Part shown: in pieces, positions 1 through 6,371 of the stretch
How the letters are laid out: every line of letters begins with the position of its first letter
Position numbering within the stretch: position 1 is the stretch's first letter
Assembly (NCBI GenBank): GCA_021776145.1
Contig: JAJFGM010000844.1
Span: 1 to 8,387, forward strand
DNA from: Kiloniellaceae bacterium
GTDB lineage: Bacteria > Pseudomonadota > Alphaproteobacteria > Kiloniellales > Kiloniellaceae
Length of the DNA: 8,387 nucleotides
Direction of reading: 5' to 3'
Notes under the pieces: model-generated
Seen by the model: only the letters and a program-made list of their open reading frames with translations
What the model was told of the DNA's origin: nothing
Databases searched by the model: none
Translations under genes and position numbers: made by a program

Positions 1-1691
1 CGGCCGTCACCTCCTATCGCCGTTCGGCCGAGCTGGCGCCGGGCGCGCACGGACCCTTGGTCAATCTCAGCGGTCTGCTGCTGCAGATGGGCGACGCCGC
101 CGCCGCGCTGCCCGTTGCCCGCGGGGCCGTGCGCGCGACACCGAAGCTCGCGGCGGCCTGGTGCAATCTCGCCGGCGCGCTGATTGAGTGCGGAGAAACG
201 GAGGAAGCGATCGAGGCGGCGCGGCGCGCCTTGATGCTCGATCCGCATAACGTCGAAGCCCACTTTACACTGGGCAAAAGCCTATTGCCCTCACAGCCGG
301 AAGAAGCGGCGGCGGCCTTCCAGCGCGCCATCGAATTGAAGCCCGATCTGAAGGGTGTCCACTATCTCCTGGCCGGCGTCCTCAAGGCCCAGGGCAAAAG
401 GCTGGAGGCGGTGGCGGCCTACCGCGCGGCAATCGCCGTGGATCCCGCGTTTGCCGTCGCCCAAAACGACCTGGCCAACACGCTGAAGGACCTCGGTCGC
501 TACGACGAGGCCGTCGTTGCCTATCGCGCCGCCATCGACGCCGACCCCACCTACGCCGGCGCCGTCAACAACATGGGTGTGACACTGCAGGAACAGGGCA
601 AACTTGCCGAGGCCGCCGCCGCCTTTCAGCGCGCCCTTGAAATAACTCCGGACTACACCGAAGCCTTCCGGAATCTGGCGAACTCAAAACGATTCCATCG
701 GCAAGACGATCTGACCCGGCGCATGCAGGCGCTTGCCGAACGGCCCGACATTGGCGGAGAAGCCAAAATCCATCTCCATTTTGCCCTCGGCAAGGTCCAC
801 GGCGATCTCGGCGATACCGAAGCTTCCTTTCGCCACTTCGAAGCCGGGAACAAATTGAAACGCGCGACCTTTACCTACGACCGCAAGGGTGTCGAAGGGT
901 ATTTCAAGGATCTCGAGACCTGTTTCGATGTTGACCTTTTCCAGCGGCACTTAAAAAACGGCAATCAGGACGCGACACCGCTGTTCGTCGTTGGTCTTCC
1001 GCGTTCGGGCACCACGCTGGTCGAACAGATCCTGGCCAGCCACCCCGACGTATTCGGTGCCGGCGAACTTTCGCTTTTGGGAAATGTAATATTCGGAACG
1101 TCGCACCCGAGCGCTTTCGACGATTTCCCCAAAAATCTCGCCAAGGCCGCGGACGCGGACTTATCGCAAGCCGGCCAAGGCTATCTGGAGAACTTGCGGT
1201 CACTTTCCCAGTCGCATCGGCATATCGTCGACAAGATGCCGGCCAACTTCCAATTCGTCGGCCTCATCAAACTCATCCTGCCAAAGGCGCGTATCGTCCA
1301 CTGCGTCCGCAATCCCATCGATACCTGCTTTTCGATCTACAGGAACTATTTTTTCGAACACCAGCCGCACGCCTACGACCTGGAGGATCTTGCCGCCTTC
1401 CATAATCTCTATAGTGACCTCATGGCCCACTGGCACAGGGTTCTCCCCGGCTTTGTCTTCGATATCTCGTACGAAAGCCTGGTGGAAACCCAAGAAGAAG
1501 AGACCCGACGCCTACTGGATTTTTGCAACCTGTCCTGGGATCCCGCCTGCCTGGAGTTTCACAAACTCGACAAGGCCGTGAAGACCGCCAGTGCCTATCA
1601 GGTTCGCCGACCCCTATACAAAACCTCGGTTGCGGCCTGGAAGAACTACGAGACCTATCTGGGGCCGCTGATATCGAAGCTGAAGACCTGA
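1..1691 (+). CDS. TPR-repeat sulfotransferase, 5' end outside window
   Basis: This is a PAPS-dependent sulfotransferase fused behind tetratricopeptide repeats. The reading frame is open from base 3 and already encodes TPR sequence ('SYRRSAELAPG') there, so the TTG at 57 is not the start and the N-terminus lies to the left of the window. About six TPR units follow up to about base 690, marked by repeated A-x-x-x-Y/F-x-x-A-I/L-x-x-x-P endings. After a linker comes a Sulfotransfer_3-type domain. The 5'-phosphosulfate loop GLPRSGTT is encoded at 993-1016, and it is followed by 'GAGEL'. The 3'-phosphate-binding segment 'VRNPIDTCFSIY' lies around 1305-1340. The C-terminal 'QVRRPLYKTS..AWKNY' is typical of the family. 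Proteins of this type are common in alphaproteobacteria, and their acceptors (polysaccharide, protein or small molecule) are mostly unknown. No partner genes are visible here. The fold assignment is firm; the substrate is not. Confidence 0.93.
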   Translation, partial: AVTSYRRSAELAPGAHGPLVNLSGLLLQMGDAAAALPVARGAVRATPKLAAAWCNLAGALIECGETEEAIEAARRALMLDPHNVEAHFTLGKSLLPSQPEEAAAAFQRAIELKPDLKGVHYLLAGVLKAQGKRLEAVAAYRAAIAVDPAFAVAQNDLANTLKDLGRYDEAVVAYRAAIDADPTYAGAVNNMGVTLQEQGKLAEAAAAFQRALEITPDYTEAFRNLANSKRFHRQDDLTRRMQALAERPDIGGEAKIHLHFALGKVHGDLGDTEASFRHFEAGNKLKRATFTYDRKGVEGYFKDLETCFDVDLFQRHLKNGNQDATPLFVVGLPRSGTTLVEQILASHPDVFGAGELSLLGNVIFGTSHPSAFDDFPKNLAKAADADLSQAGQGYLENLRSLSQSHRHIVDKMPANFQFVGLIKLILPKARIVHCVRNPIDTCFSIYRNYFFEHQPHAYDLEDLAAFHNLYSDLMAHWHRVLPGFVFDISYESLVETQEEETRRLLDFCNLSWDPACLEFHKLDKAVKTASAYQVRRPLYKTSVAAWKNYETYLGPLISKLKT

Positions 1692-1871
1692 TATACGAAA
1701 CACGCCAGCTTTACCTTCCATTGACCGCGGCGAGACCATCAAAAGAGATTCGATGTCGCCGAGAGACTGTTGGCTCTTCGGTTCGTACAGTCCCGCCGCA
1801 ACCGTACCTGAACTCGCCCGGACACTGGCGATCGCCCTTCCTTTCGGCTTCCATTGCGTCATTATGGCGCC
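1692..1871. other. Intergenic gap between sulfotransferase and EamA transporter
   Basis: No gene is supported in these 180 bases. The only structure seen is an imperfect hairpin, CCGAGAG (1759-1765) against CTCTTCGG (1774-1781). It has no following T-run, so it is a poor terminator. No convincing promoter or Shine-Dalgarno sequence precedes the transporter ATG at 1872. Confidence 0.5.
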
Positions 1872-2837
1872 ATGACGCAAACAGCCCACGGCTCCGAGAC
1901 GCGCCAGGACCGGACGGAGTTCCCCGGTTCGCCGCCCACCGCCGCGCCGGCCTCGGGGACCTATCTGCGCGGCGTCGCGCTGATCCTGCTCGGCGGCACC
2001 TGTCTGTCGTTCGGCGGCCTGCTGCTGCGCAACGTGGAGTCGGCGGACGGCTGGCTGGTGCTGTTCTACCGCTCGCTCGCCTTTGCCGCGACGGTGCTGG
2101 TTTTCGTCACCTTGCGCTACCGCGGCCGCATCCTTGGCCCCTTCCGCGCCATCGGCGGCAACGGCGCGGCCATCGCCGTGGTGCTCGGCCTGGGTTTCAC
2201 CGCCTATCTCTTCGCCATCCTTCTGGCGCCCGTCGCCAATGTCCAGATCATCATGAGCTCGGCGCCCTTCTTCGCCGCGCTGCTGGCCTGGATCGTGCTT
2301 GGCGAACGGGTTTCGCGGCTAACCTGGATGGCCATTCTCGCGACCATGGCCGGGCTGTCGATCATGGTCGCCGACGGCCTCGCCGGCGGCCATCTGCTGG
2401 GCGCGCTGGTGGCGCTGGGCATCCCCCTGTCCTTCGCCGTCATGATCGTCCTGTTGCGCCGCGTGCAACAGCGCGACATGGTGCCGGCGACTTTCTTTGC
2501 CGGCCTCGTCGCCGCCGCCATCGCCTTTTTTATGGTCGACGACTTCGCCATCTCGCGCCACGACCTGACTGTCGCGCTGCTGCTTGGCACGGTCCAGGTC
2601 GGGCTGGGCTTCATCTTCATCACCATCGGCACGCGCTGGGTGCTCTCGGCCGAGGTCGCCCTGCTGTCCCTCATCGAGACCATCCTGGCGCCGATCTGGG
2701 TGTGGATCTTCGTCGACGAGACCCCGACGGGCCTGGCACTGCTGGGCGGCGCTGTGGTGCTCGCGGCAATCGTCGGCCAGGGCGTCGTCGGCCTGCGCCA
2801 GCAGCGCGCCGCCGGCGGCCCGGCTCAGTCGAGATAA
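1872..2837 (+). CDS. EamA/DMT-superfamily transporter
   Basis: This is a 321-aa inner-membrane protein of the drug/metabolite transporter superfamily, whose members mostly export metabolites. After a hydrophilic N-terminus of about 30 residues, ten hydrophobic segments can be counted. They run from 'GVALILLGGTCLSFGG' to 'LLGGAVVLAAIVGQG', arranged as two EamA repeats of five helices. Helix 4 ends in the usual 'AWIVLGERV', and the matching helix 9 ends in 'WVWIFVDETP', as expected for an internal duplication. The ATG at 1872 is preferred over an in-frame TTG at 1854 because the extra residues add nothing recognisable. The ribosome site is weak: no AGGA-like stretch lies just upstream. The gene stands alone on the plus strand, and its last 13 bases overlap the end of the convergent SCO gene. 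Substrate unknown. Confidence 0.93.
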   Translation: MTQTAHGSETRQDRTEFPGSPPTAAPASGTYLRGVALILLGGTCLSFGGLLLRNVESADGWLVLFYRSLAFAATVLVFVTLRYRGRILGPFRAIGGNGAAIAVVLGLGFTAYLFAILLAPVANVQIIMSSAPFFAALLAWIVLGERVSRLTWMAILATMAGLSIMVADGLAGGHLLGALVALGIPLSFAVMIVLLRRVQQRDMVPATFFAGLVAAAIAFFMVDDFAISRHDLTVALLLGTVQVGLGFIFITIGTRWVLSAEVALLSLIETILAPIWVWIFVDETPTGLALLGGAVVLAAIVGQGVVGLRQQRAAGGPAQSR

Positions 2838-3439
2838 CTTTCCAGCGCCGCGGCCATCTTCTGGGCATCGGTGCCGTGCGGGAAGAGGGTCAGGAACTTG
2901 CCGTCGGGGCCCATCAGATGGGTGATCGAGGAGTGGTCGACCAGATAGTCGTCGGCGCCCTCGCCTTCCCCTGGGGAGTCTTCCAGCACCACCTTGCGGC
3001 GATGCACGCGGTAGGCGCGGGCGACGGCGGCAATCTCCGCCTCGCTGCCGGTCAGGCCCAGCAAACGCGGATGGAAATGCCTGACATAATCGCGCACCAC
3101 GGTGACGTCGTCTCGGGCCGGATCGATGGTGATGAAGATCGGCTGGACCCGTTCAGCCGCGTCACCCAAAAGGTCGAGCGCCTGGCTGATGGTCTCCAGC
3201 CCGGTCGGGCAGATCGTCGGACAATAGGTGTAACCAAAGTAGATCAGCTGATAGGTGCCGCGGAAGTCGCCGTCGCTGCGCCGCCGGCCATCGTGATCGA
3301 GCAGCGAAAAGCGGCCGCCTAACTGCGTCTCCACGGCCGGCGGCACGGCCGCTTTCTGCCCGGCCGCGGCCGGGGCGAGAACCGACCCCGGCAGCGTCAA
3401 GAGCAGCGCCACGGCGACGGCGCTCGCCAATCGCCTCAT
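2825..3439 (-). CDS. SCO1/SenC-family copper chaperone / thiol oxidoreductase
   Basis: This 204-aa exported protein has a thioredoxin-like fold. SCO proteins deliver copper to the CuA site of cytochrome oxidase or related enzymes, or reduce its cysteines, on the periplasmic face. An N-terminal signal or anchor (MRRLASAVAVALLLTLPG) is followed by 'LIYFGYTYCPTICP', with the copper-binding Cys73-x3-Cys77. The distal His169 lies in 'DHSSITHLMGPDGKF'. All three classical copper ligands are therefore present, and the length is normal for the family. The ATG at 3439 overlaps the stop of the preceding gene as ATGA, which implies translational coupling. A longer frame extending back to 3589 only reads through the upstream gene. 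No cytochrome oxidase subunit lies in the window, so the target is inferred, possibly through the two CxxxC proteins made from the same transcript. Confidence 0.92.
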   Translation of the reverse strand: MRRLASAVAVALLLTLPGSVLAPAAAGQKAAVPPAVETQLGGRFSLLDHDGRRRSDGDFRGTYQLIYFGYTYCPTICPTGLETISQALDLLGDAAERVQPIFITIDPARDDVTVVRDYVRHFHPRLLGLTGSEAEIAAVARAYRVHRRKVVLEDSPGEGEGADDYLVDHSSITHLMGPDGKFLTLFPHGTDAQKMAAALESYLD

Positions 3440-3984
3440 TCTTCCGGCTTCAGCCCGGGGATGCCAAAGACGCCGTCGGCCTTCAAGGTGGCCTTGACGG
3501 CGGGATCGTTGCGGAACCACTGGCCGGGCTCGCCAGCGACGGGATTGGCCGTCGCCCAGTCCTTGGTGAACTGATTGGCCCGGCTCCACTTGCCGTCCGG
3601 CGCCAGGCGCTTGAACTGCAGGGCGAACAACGGCATCTGCGGGTCCTTGATATAGAGTCCGTCGGCCGTGATGCGCTGGCCGCAGAAGCCGATCAGGTCG
3701 CTGGTCGCGCCGGCGAAGATATCCTGGTTCTTGACCACCGGCACCAGGGTGCCATCGTCGAGCAGCAGACCGAGTTGGCGTTTGCCGCCGCCGCAGTTGG
3801 CCGGGCAGTCACCGCTCAGTTCGCAGAGAATGTCGACGACCTTGGCGTCGATGCGGGACTTTTCCTCGTACTCGATGCCCCATTCGCTGGCCGCCCGCGC
3901 CGGGCCGGCAGCCACAAGATTCGCCGCGCCGGCAACGAGGAAAAGGGCCGCGGCGGCAAGAAGGGATAGGGTTTTCCTGTGCAT
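3436..3984 (-). CDS. Secreted CxxxC protein B, function unknown
   Basis: This 182-aa protein has no name that I recognise. The signal peptide is clear (hydrophobic residues about 5-26, then 'GPARAAS'). The mature part holds Asp51-x2-Cys54, then Cys60-x3-Cys64, an Asp77-Gly78 turn, Cys101 and 'ITADGLY' (105-111). A charged tail follows, including 'WSRANQFTKDWATANP'. These landmarks match the upstream gene product in order and almost in spacing, so the two appear to be diverged paralogues. The start at 3984 is supported by GGGGAG about 10 nt upstream, inside the end of the preceding gene, and by the signal peptide it creates. The gene sits 5 bp after protein A and overlaps the SCO start by 4 bp. 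I infer a role in periplasmic copper or thiol chemistry, from gene context and cysteines only. Confidence 0.85.
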   Translation of the reverse strand: MHRKTLSLLAAAALFLVAGAANLVAAGPARAASEWGIEYEEKSRIDAKVVDILCELSGDCPANCGGGKRQLGLLLDDGTLVPVVKNQDIFAGATSDLIGFCGQRITADGLYIKDPQMPLFALQFKRLAPDGKWSRANQFTKDWATANPVAGEPGQWFRNDPAVKATLKADGVFGIPGLKPEE

Positions 3985-3989
3985 GGCGA

Positions 3990-4418
3990 TCACTCCCCAA
4001 ACGGCTGGATGCCGTAGTCTTCGTGGGTCAGGTTGACGATGCCGGCATCGTTGGCGACCTGGCTGACCAGGAGGTAATTGACGCCGTCGCGTTCGTAGAG
4101 ATCGCCGTCGACGGTCACCTTGTGGGTCTGGATCTTGACGATGGTGGGGTTGGCGACGGTGGTGTCGTCGTCGCCGACTCTCAGCACCATGTAGACCTTG
4201 CCGTCCTCGCCGAGGATGCTGACCGGGATTCCGCCGACCGCACACCAGACGGCGCATTGATGGTGCGCGGTGCCTTCCGCAAACATGATCTCGGTCACAT
4301 AACACCAGGTATCGATGATCTCGCCGGTGACCTGGACCCGCTGCGGCGTCGCTGCCGCCGCGCCGACGCTCCAGGCCAAACCCGCCGCCAACACCGCCGT
4401 GTGTAAGAGTTTTTTCAT
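3990..4418 (-). CDS. Secreted CxxxC protein A, function unknown
   Basis: This 142-aa exported protein is the first gene of the SCO unit. The signal peptide is MKKLLHTAVLAAGLAWSVGAAAA, with cleavage probable near residue 23. The mature domain begins 'TGEIIDTWCY' (Asp36, Cys39) and continues 'GTAHHQCAVWCAVGGIPV', with His52, His53, Cys55 and Cys59. It then has an Asp72-Gly73 turn and the strand-like stretch 'KVTVDGDLY'. Small beta-rich secreted proteins with a G-x-x-x-D-x-x-C ... H-x-x-C-A-x-x-C-A pattern exist in several phyla, but I know no established function for them. The start at 4418 is supported by a strong AGGAAGAGG ribosome site ending 3-4 nt before the ATG. The in-frame ATG at 4463 would put a hydrophilic extension in front of the signal peptide. 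His plus Cys spacing suggests metal binding, but this is inference. Confidence 0.88.
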   Translation of the reverse strand: MKKLLHTAVLAAGLAWSVGAAAATPQRVQVTGEIIDTWCYVTEIMFAEGTAHHQCAVWCAVGGIPVSILGEDGKVYMVLRVGDDDTTVANPTIVKIQTHKVTVDGDLYERDGVNYLLVSQVANDAGIVNLTHEDYGIQPFGE

Positions 4419-4442
4419 GGCCCTCTTCCTATCTGCCGCACT

Positions 4443-4468
4443 GCATTGATCTGCATGGCGCATTGATC
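4443..4468 (-). promoter_or_regulatory. Direct repeat GATCAATGC x2 upstream of SCO unit
   Basis: On the minus strand the 9-mer GATCAATGC occurs twice with an 8-nt spacer (17-bp period), 25-50 nt before the ATG of protein A. Exact repeats this close to a start can be a regulator site. If the candidate promoter at 4521-4548 is right, the repeat falls in the 5' leader. The match is seen directly; the function is a guess. Confidence 0.35.
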
Positions 4469-4520
4469 CGCGTGCCGCGCCCGCCGGCCGTGGGCAAGAC
4501 GGGGAAACGACGCAGGTAAC

Positions 4521-4548
4521 ATTATGGACAGGCGGCTTGCCGCGACAA
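4521..4548 (-). promoter_or_regulatory. Candidate sigma-70 promoter for the SCO unit
   Basis: Read on the minus strand, TTGTCG (4548-4543) is followed after 16 bp by CATAAT (4526-4521). That is 4/6 and 5/6 of the housekeeping consensus. Transcription would begin near 4514 and give a leader of about 95 nt before the ATG at 4418. It is the best candidate in this gap, but matches of this quality also arise by chance. Confidence 0.4.
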
Positions 4549-4675
4549 GCGCACGCGCCTTCACCTTTGCGTCAGATAGGCGTTATCGCATGTGTTCTTG
4601 CAGAGCTCTTTGCCGACGACATGGTCGCCGTCCGGCGGCGAGCTCGGCAGGAAATCACGCCAATCCAAAGGTTTC

Positions 4676-4691
4676 GTGGGACCTGTCCCAC
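4676..4691. repeat. 16-bp inverted repeat GTGGGAC-CT-GTCCCAC
   Basis: Two perfect 7-bp arms are separated by 2 bp. The short spacer suits a dimeric regulator's operator better than a transcription terminator, and no T-run follows on either strand. It lies about 130 bp upstream of the candidate SCO promoter and about 145 bp beyond the amidohydrolase stop. The regulator is unknown. Confidence 0.45.
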
Positions 4692-4723
4692 CGCGGCAGC
4701 CGTCGCCGCTACGGCCGGGGCCC

Positions 4724-4768
4724 AAATAGCCGGACCTAAAATAGCCGGGCCAAAAATAGCCGATCCGA
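4724..4768. repeat. 15-bp tandem repeat, three copies
   Basis: Three back-to-back units share AAATAGCCG at their starts, each exactly 15 bp long (4724-4738, 4739-4753, 4754-4768), with variation only in the last six bases. Because 15 is a multiple of three, the repeat reads as pentapeptides in any frame (for example I-A-G-P-K on the plus strand). That alone does not show coding. A GC-rich stretch before the first unit could be a decayed fourth copy. Confidence 0.75.
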
Positions 4769-4782
4769 AGGCGCGCGCCTTC
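4767..4782. repeat. Perfect 16-bp palindrome GAAGGCGCGCGCCTTC
   Basis: The sequence equals its own reverse complement over 16 bases and overlaps the last two bases of the tandem repeat. It lies about 52 bp past the amidohydrolase stop codon. It could be an operator or a hairpin that trims or ends that transcript, but there is no adjacent T-run to mark a Rho-independent terminator. Confidence 0.5.
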
Positions 4783-4834
4783 ACGACTTCGGGACCGGCG
4801 AATTCGAGCCCGGCCGCCGCGGCCGACATCCAGC

Positions 4835-6271
4835 CTAATTTTTCAGCGGCAGCGAAAGCGGCGAGAGTTCGCTGGCCTGCCGACCGGCCCAGTCGAGTTC
4901 GGGTACCTTGGCTTCGGCGCGCAGACGCGCTTGCGAAACCGCTTCGGCCGCCGCGGCATAGTCCAGGTTGACGACGCGCCCGTCGTCGACCACCCGTTCA
5001 CCGTCGACATAGACGTGCTTGACCGCCCGATCGGCGGCGCTGTTGATCAGCGAGCGCAAGGGATCGCGCAGCGGTTTCATGGCCGGGTGTTCGGCGTCGA
5101 CGAGCAGCAGGTCGGCCTTGGCCCCGACGGTCAGGCGGCCGATGTCCTCGCGGCCGAGCAGGCGCGCGCCGCCCAGCGTCGCGGCCTCGAAAACCTCGGC
5201 GGTGGAGACGATTTCGAGTTGCGGCGAGGCGACGCGGCCGAGTTGCGCCGCGAGCCGCATTTCCTCGAGCATGTTGTGCGGGAAGGTATCGGTACCGATG
5301 CCCAGCGTCACCCCGGCACGGCGGTAGGCGCGGAAGTGTTCGAGCAGCATGCCATGGCGAACGAAGACATTCGGGCAGTGGGCGACGCCGCTGCCGCTGT
5401 CGGCGAGACGGCCGAGATCTTCGGCCGTGCCCCAACGGATCCAGGAATGGCTGTCGAGAAAAATCGCATGCGCGACAATCGTCGACGGCCCGAGGATACC
5501 CTGCGAGTCGAGCCACTGGATTGGCGTGACGCCGTGCCGGCGGGTGATTTCGGCGAATTCCACCATGCTTTGGGCGGCATGGATCTGCAGCGGTATGTCA
5601 CGCTCCCGGGCGGCGGCCAGATTGTCACGCAAAAGGTCCGGCGTGCAGGTGTCGATCTGCGACGGGGTCATCATCGCGCTCATGCGGCCGCTGCGATGGT
5701 TGAGCGCCTGGTCGACCACGTCGAGCGCCGCCTGGAAAGCCGCGCGGCCGCCGTCCTCGGCCCAGGCATATTCGACGACATGGCCGTTGCGGGTGAACCA
5801 GCGCGCCGACCGGTTCATTGGCGCCACGCAGCCGCGCAGACCGCTTTGGGCGAAAAGCTCGATCCAGCCGTCGTAGGGGACCGAAAGATCGACCAGGGTC
5901 GTCACGCCGCTCAACAGCAGCTCGCAATAGGCCACTTCGGCGCACGCCCGCATGCCCGCGGCATCGGGGTTGAGGACCGGCATGTAGTCGTAAAGCCCGC
6001 TGAGGCCCAGACTGGGGTTGCCGGCATCGTCGCCGAATCCCTTGGCCATGGGTTCGGACATGGGGTGGGAATGGATATCGATCAGGCCGGGCAACACACA
6101 AAGCCCGCTGCCATCGATTTCCTGGTCGGCACGGCCGCCGTAACCGTGGCCGACGAAGGTGACGCGGTCGCCCTCGAAGGCGATGTCGGCGTCCGCCAGA
6201 TAACAGTGCCCGCCGGTCTCGGCGTCCCAGGCCACAATCCAGGCCGCGTTTTTGATCAAAATTGTGCTCAC
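4835..6271 (-). CDS. Amidohydrolase of the cytosine deaminase/TrzA-AtzA type
   Basis: This 478-aa cytoplasmic metal-dependent hydrolase has the TIM-barrel amidohydrolase fold, flanked by N- and C-terminal beta-sandwich parts ('ILIKNAAWIVAWD', 'VKHVYVDGERVVDDG'). The metal ligands are visible: His67-x-His69 in 'DIHSHPM', His231 in 'QIHAAQS', and Asp328 in 'GTDTFPHN'. His268 in 'VAHAIFLD' fills the usual second catalytic histidine position. The family signature 'AHCPNVFVRHG' is present. Deaminases and s-triazine hydrolases of this group usually have H-x-x-E at the third site; here it reads H-A-A-Q, so the substrate cannot be transferred from them. The start is GTG: two adjacent GTG codons (6274 and 6271) follow GAGGA by 7 and 10 nt. 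I chose the second because it gives the usual S-T-I-L-I-K beginning, and one residue is uncertain. The gene follows PilZ on the same strand after 149 bp. Confidence 0.9.
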   Translation of the reverse strand: MSTILIKNAAWIVAWDAETGGHCYLADADIAFEGDRVTFVGHGYGGRADQEIDGSGLCVLPGLIDIHSHPMSEPMAKGFGDDAGNPSLGLSGLYDYMPVLNPDAAGMRACAEVAYCELLLSGVTTLVDLSVPYDGWIELFAQSGLRGCVAPMNRSARWFTRNGHVVEYAWAEDGGRAAFQAALDVVDQALNHRSGRMSAMMTPSQIDTCTPDLLRDNLAAARERDIPLQIHAAQSMVEFAEITRRHGVTPIQWLDSQGILGPSTIVAHAIFLDSHSWIRWGTAEDLGRLADSGSGVAHCPNVFVRHGMLLEHFRAYRRAGVTLGIGTDTFPHNMLEEMRLAAQLGRVASPQLEIVSTAEVFEAATLGGARLLGREDIGRLTVGAKADLLLVDAEHPAMKPLRDPLRSLINSAADRAVKHVYVDGERVVDDGRVVNLDYAAAAEAVSQARLRAEAKVPELDWAGRQASELSPLSLPLKN

Positions 6272-6349
6272 CACCGGCGGTTCCTCATGCAAGTGCGGAA
6301 AAGAAGGGACCCGGGCGGCGCGCCAACAAAACGCCACCTCGCGGCCATG

Positions 6350-6371
6350 CGCCAGCGACAAACCGCTGGCG
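6350..6371. repeat. Hairpin with 8-bp perfect stem between PilZ and amidohydrolase genes
   Basis: CGCCAGCG and CGCTGGCG pair perfectly around a 6-nt loop (ACAAAC on the plus strand). In the minus-strand transcript this lies about 50 nt after the PilZ stop and about 80 nt before the amidohydrolase start. No T-run follows in that direction, so it could be an RNA processing or leader structure rather than a classical terminator. Confidence 0.45.

Larger units (their letters stand above)
4419..4834. other. 416-bp non-coding region rich in repeats and palindromes
   Basis: This lies between the end of the amidohydrolase gene and the start of the SCO unit, both on the minus strand. No open frame here has a convincing ribosome site or recognisable protein. 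It holds, from right to left, a GC palindrome, a 15-bp tandem repeat, a second palindrome, a candidate promoter and a direct repeat, each listed separately. It should contain the transcription start of the SCO unit and the end of the amidohydrolase transcript. No hairpin followed by a T-run was found just downstream of the amidohydrolase stop on the minus strand. Confidence 0.6.

Noticed and set aside
1523..3322. 599-codon open frame on the plus strand
   Set aside because: It runs across the sulfotransferase end, the EamA gene and the antisense of the SCO gene in another frame. Its product is Arg/Pro/Ala-rich low-complexity sequence with no domain, a usual shadow in GC-rich DNA.
3985..4305. 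N-terminal extension of protein B and of the SCO protein in longer open frames
   Set aside because: The extensions read through the upstream genes out of their frame, are Arg-rich, and would bury obvious signal peptides. ATG 3984 and ATG 3439 have ribosome sites and fit the operon spacing.
3990..4418. Protein A as a c-type cytochrome
   Set aside because: The cysteines are spaced C-x3-C without a following His, not the C-x2-C-H haem-binding motif.
4443..4475. Possible FNR/NnrR box from TTGATC motifs
   Set aside because: The two TTGATC elements are in direct, not inverted, orientation, so they do not form the TTGAT-N4-ATCAA palindrome.
4537..4971. 144-codon plus-strand frame with I-A-G-P-K pentapeptide repeats
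   Set aside because: The repeat comes from the 15-bp tandem DNA repeat. The frame lacks a good ribosome site, has no domain, and runs antisense into the end of the amidohydrolase gene.
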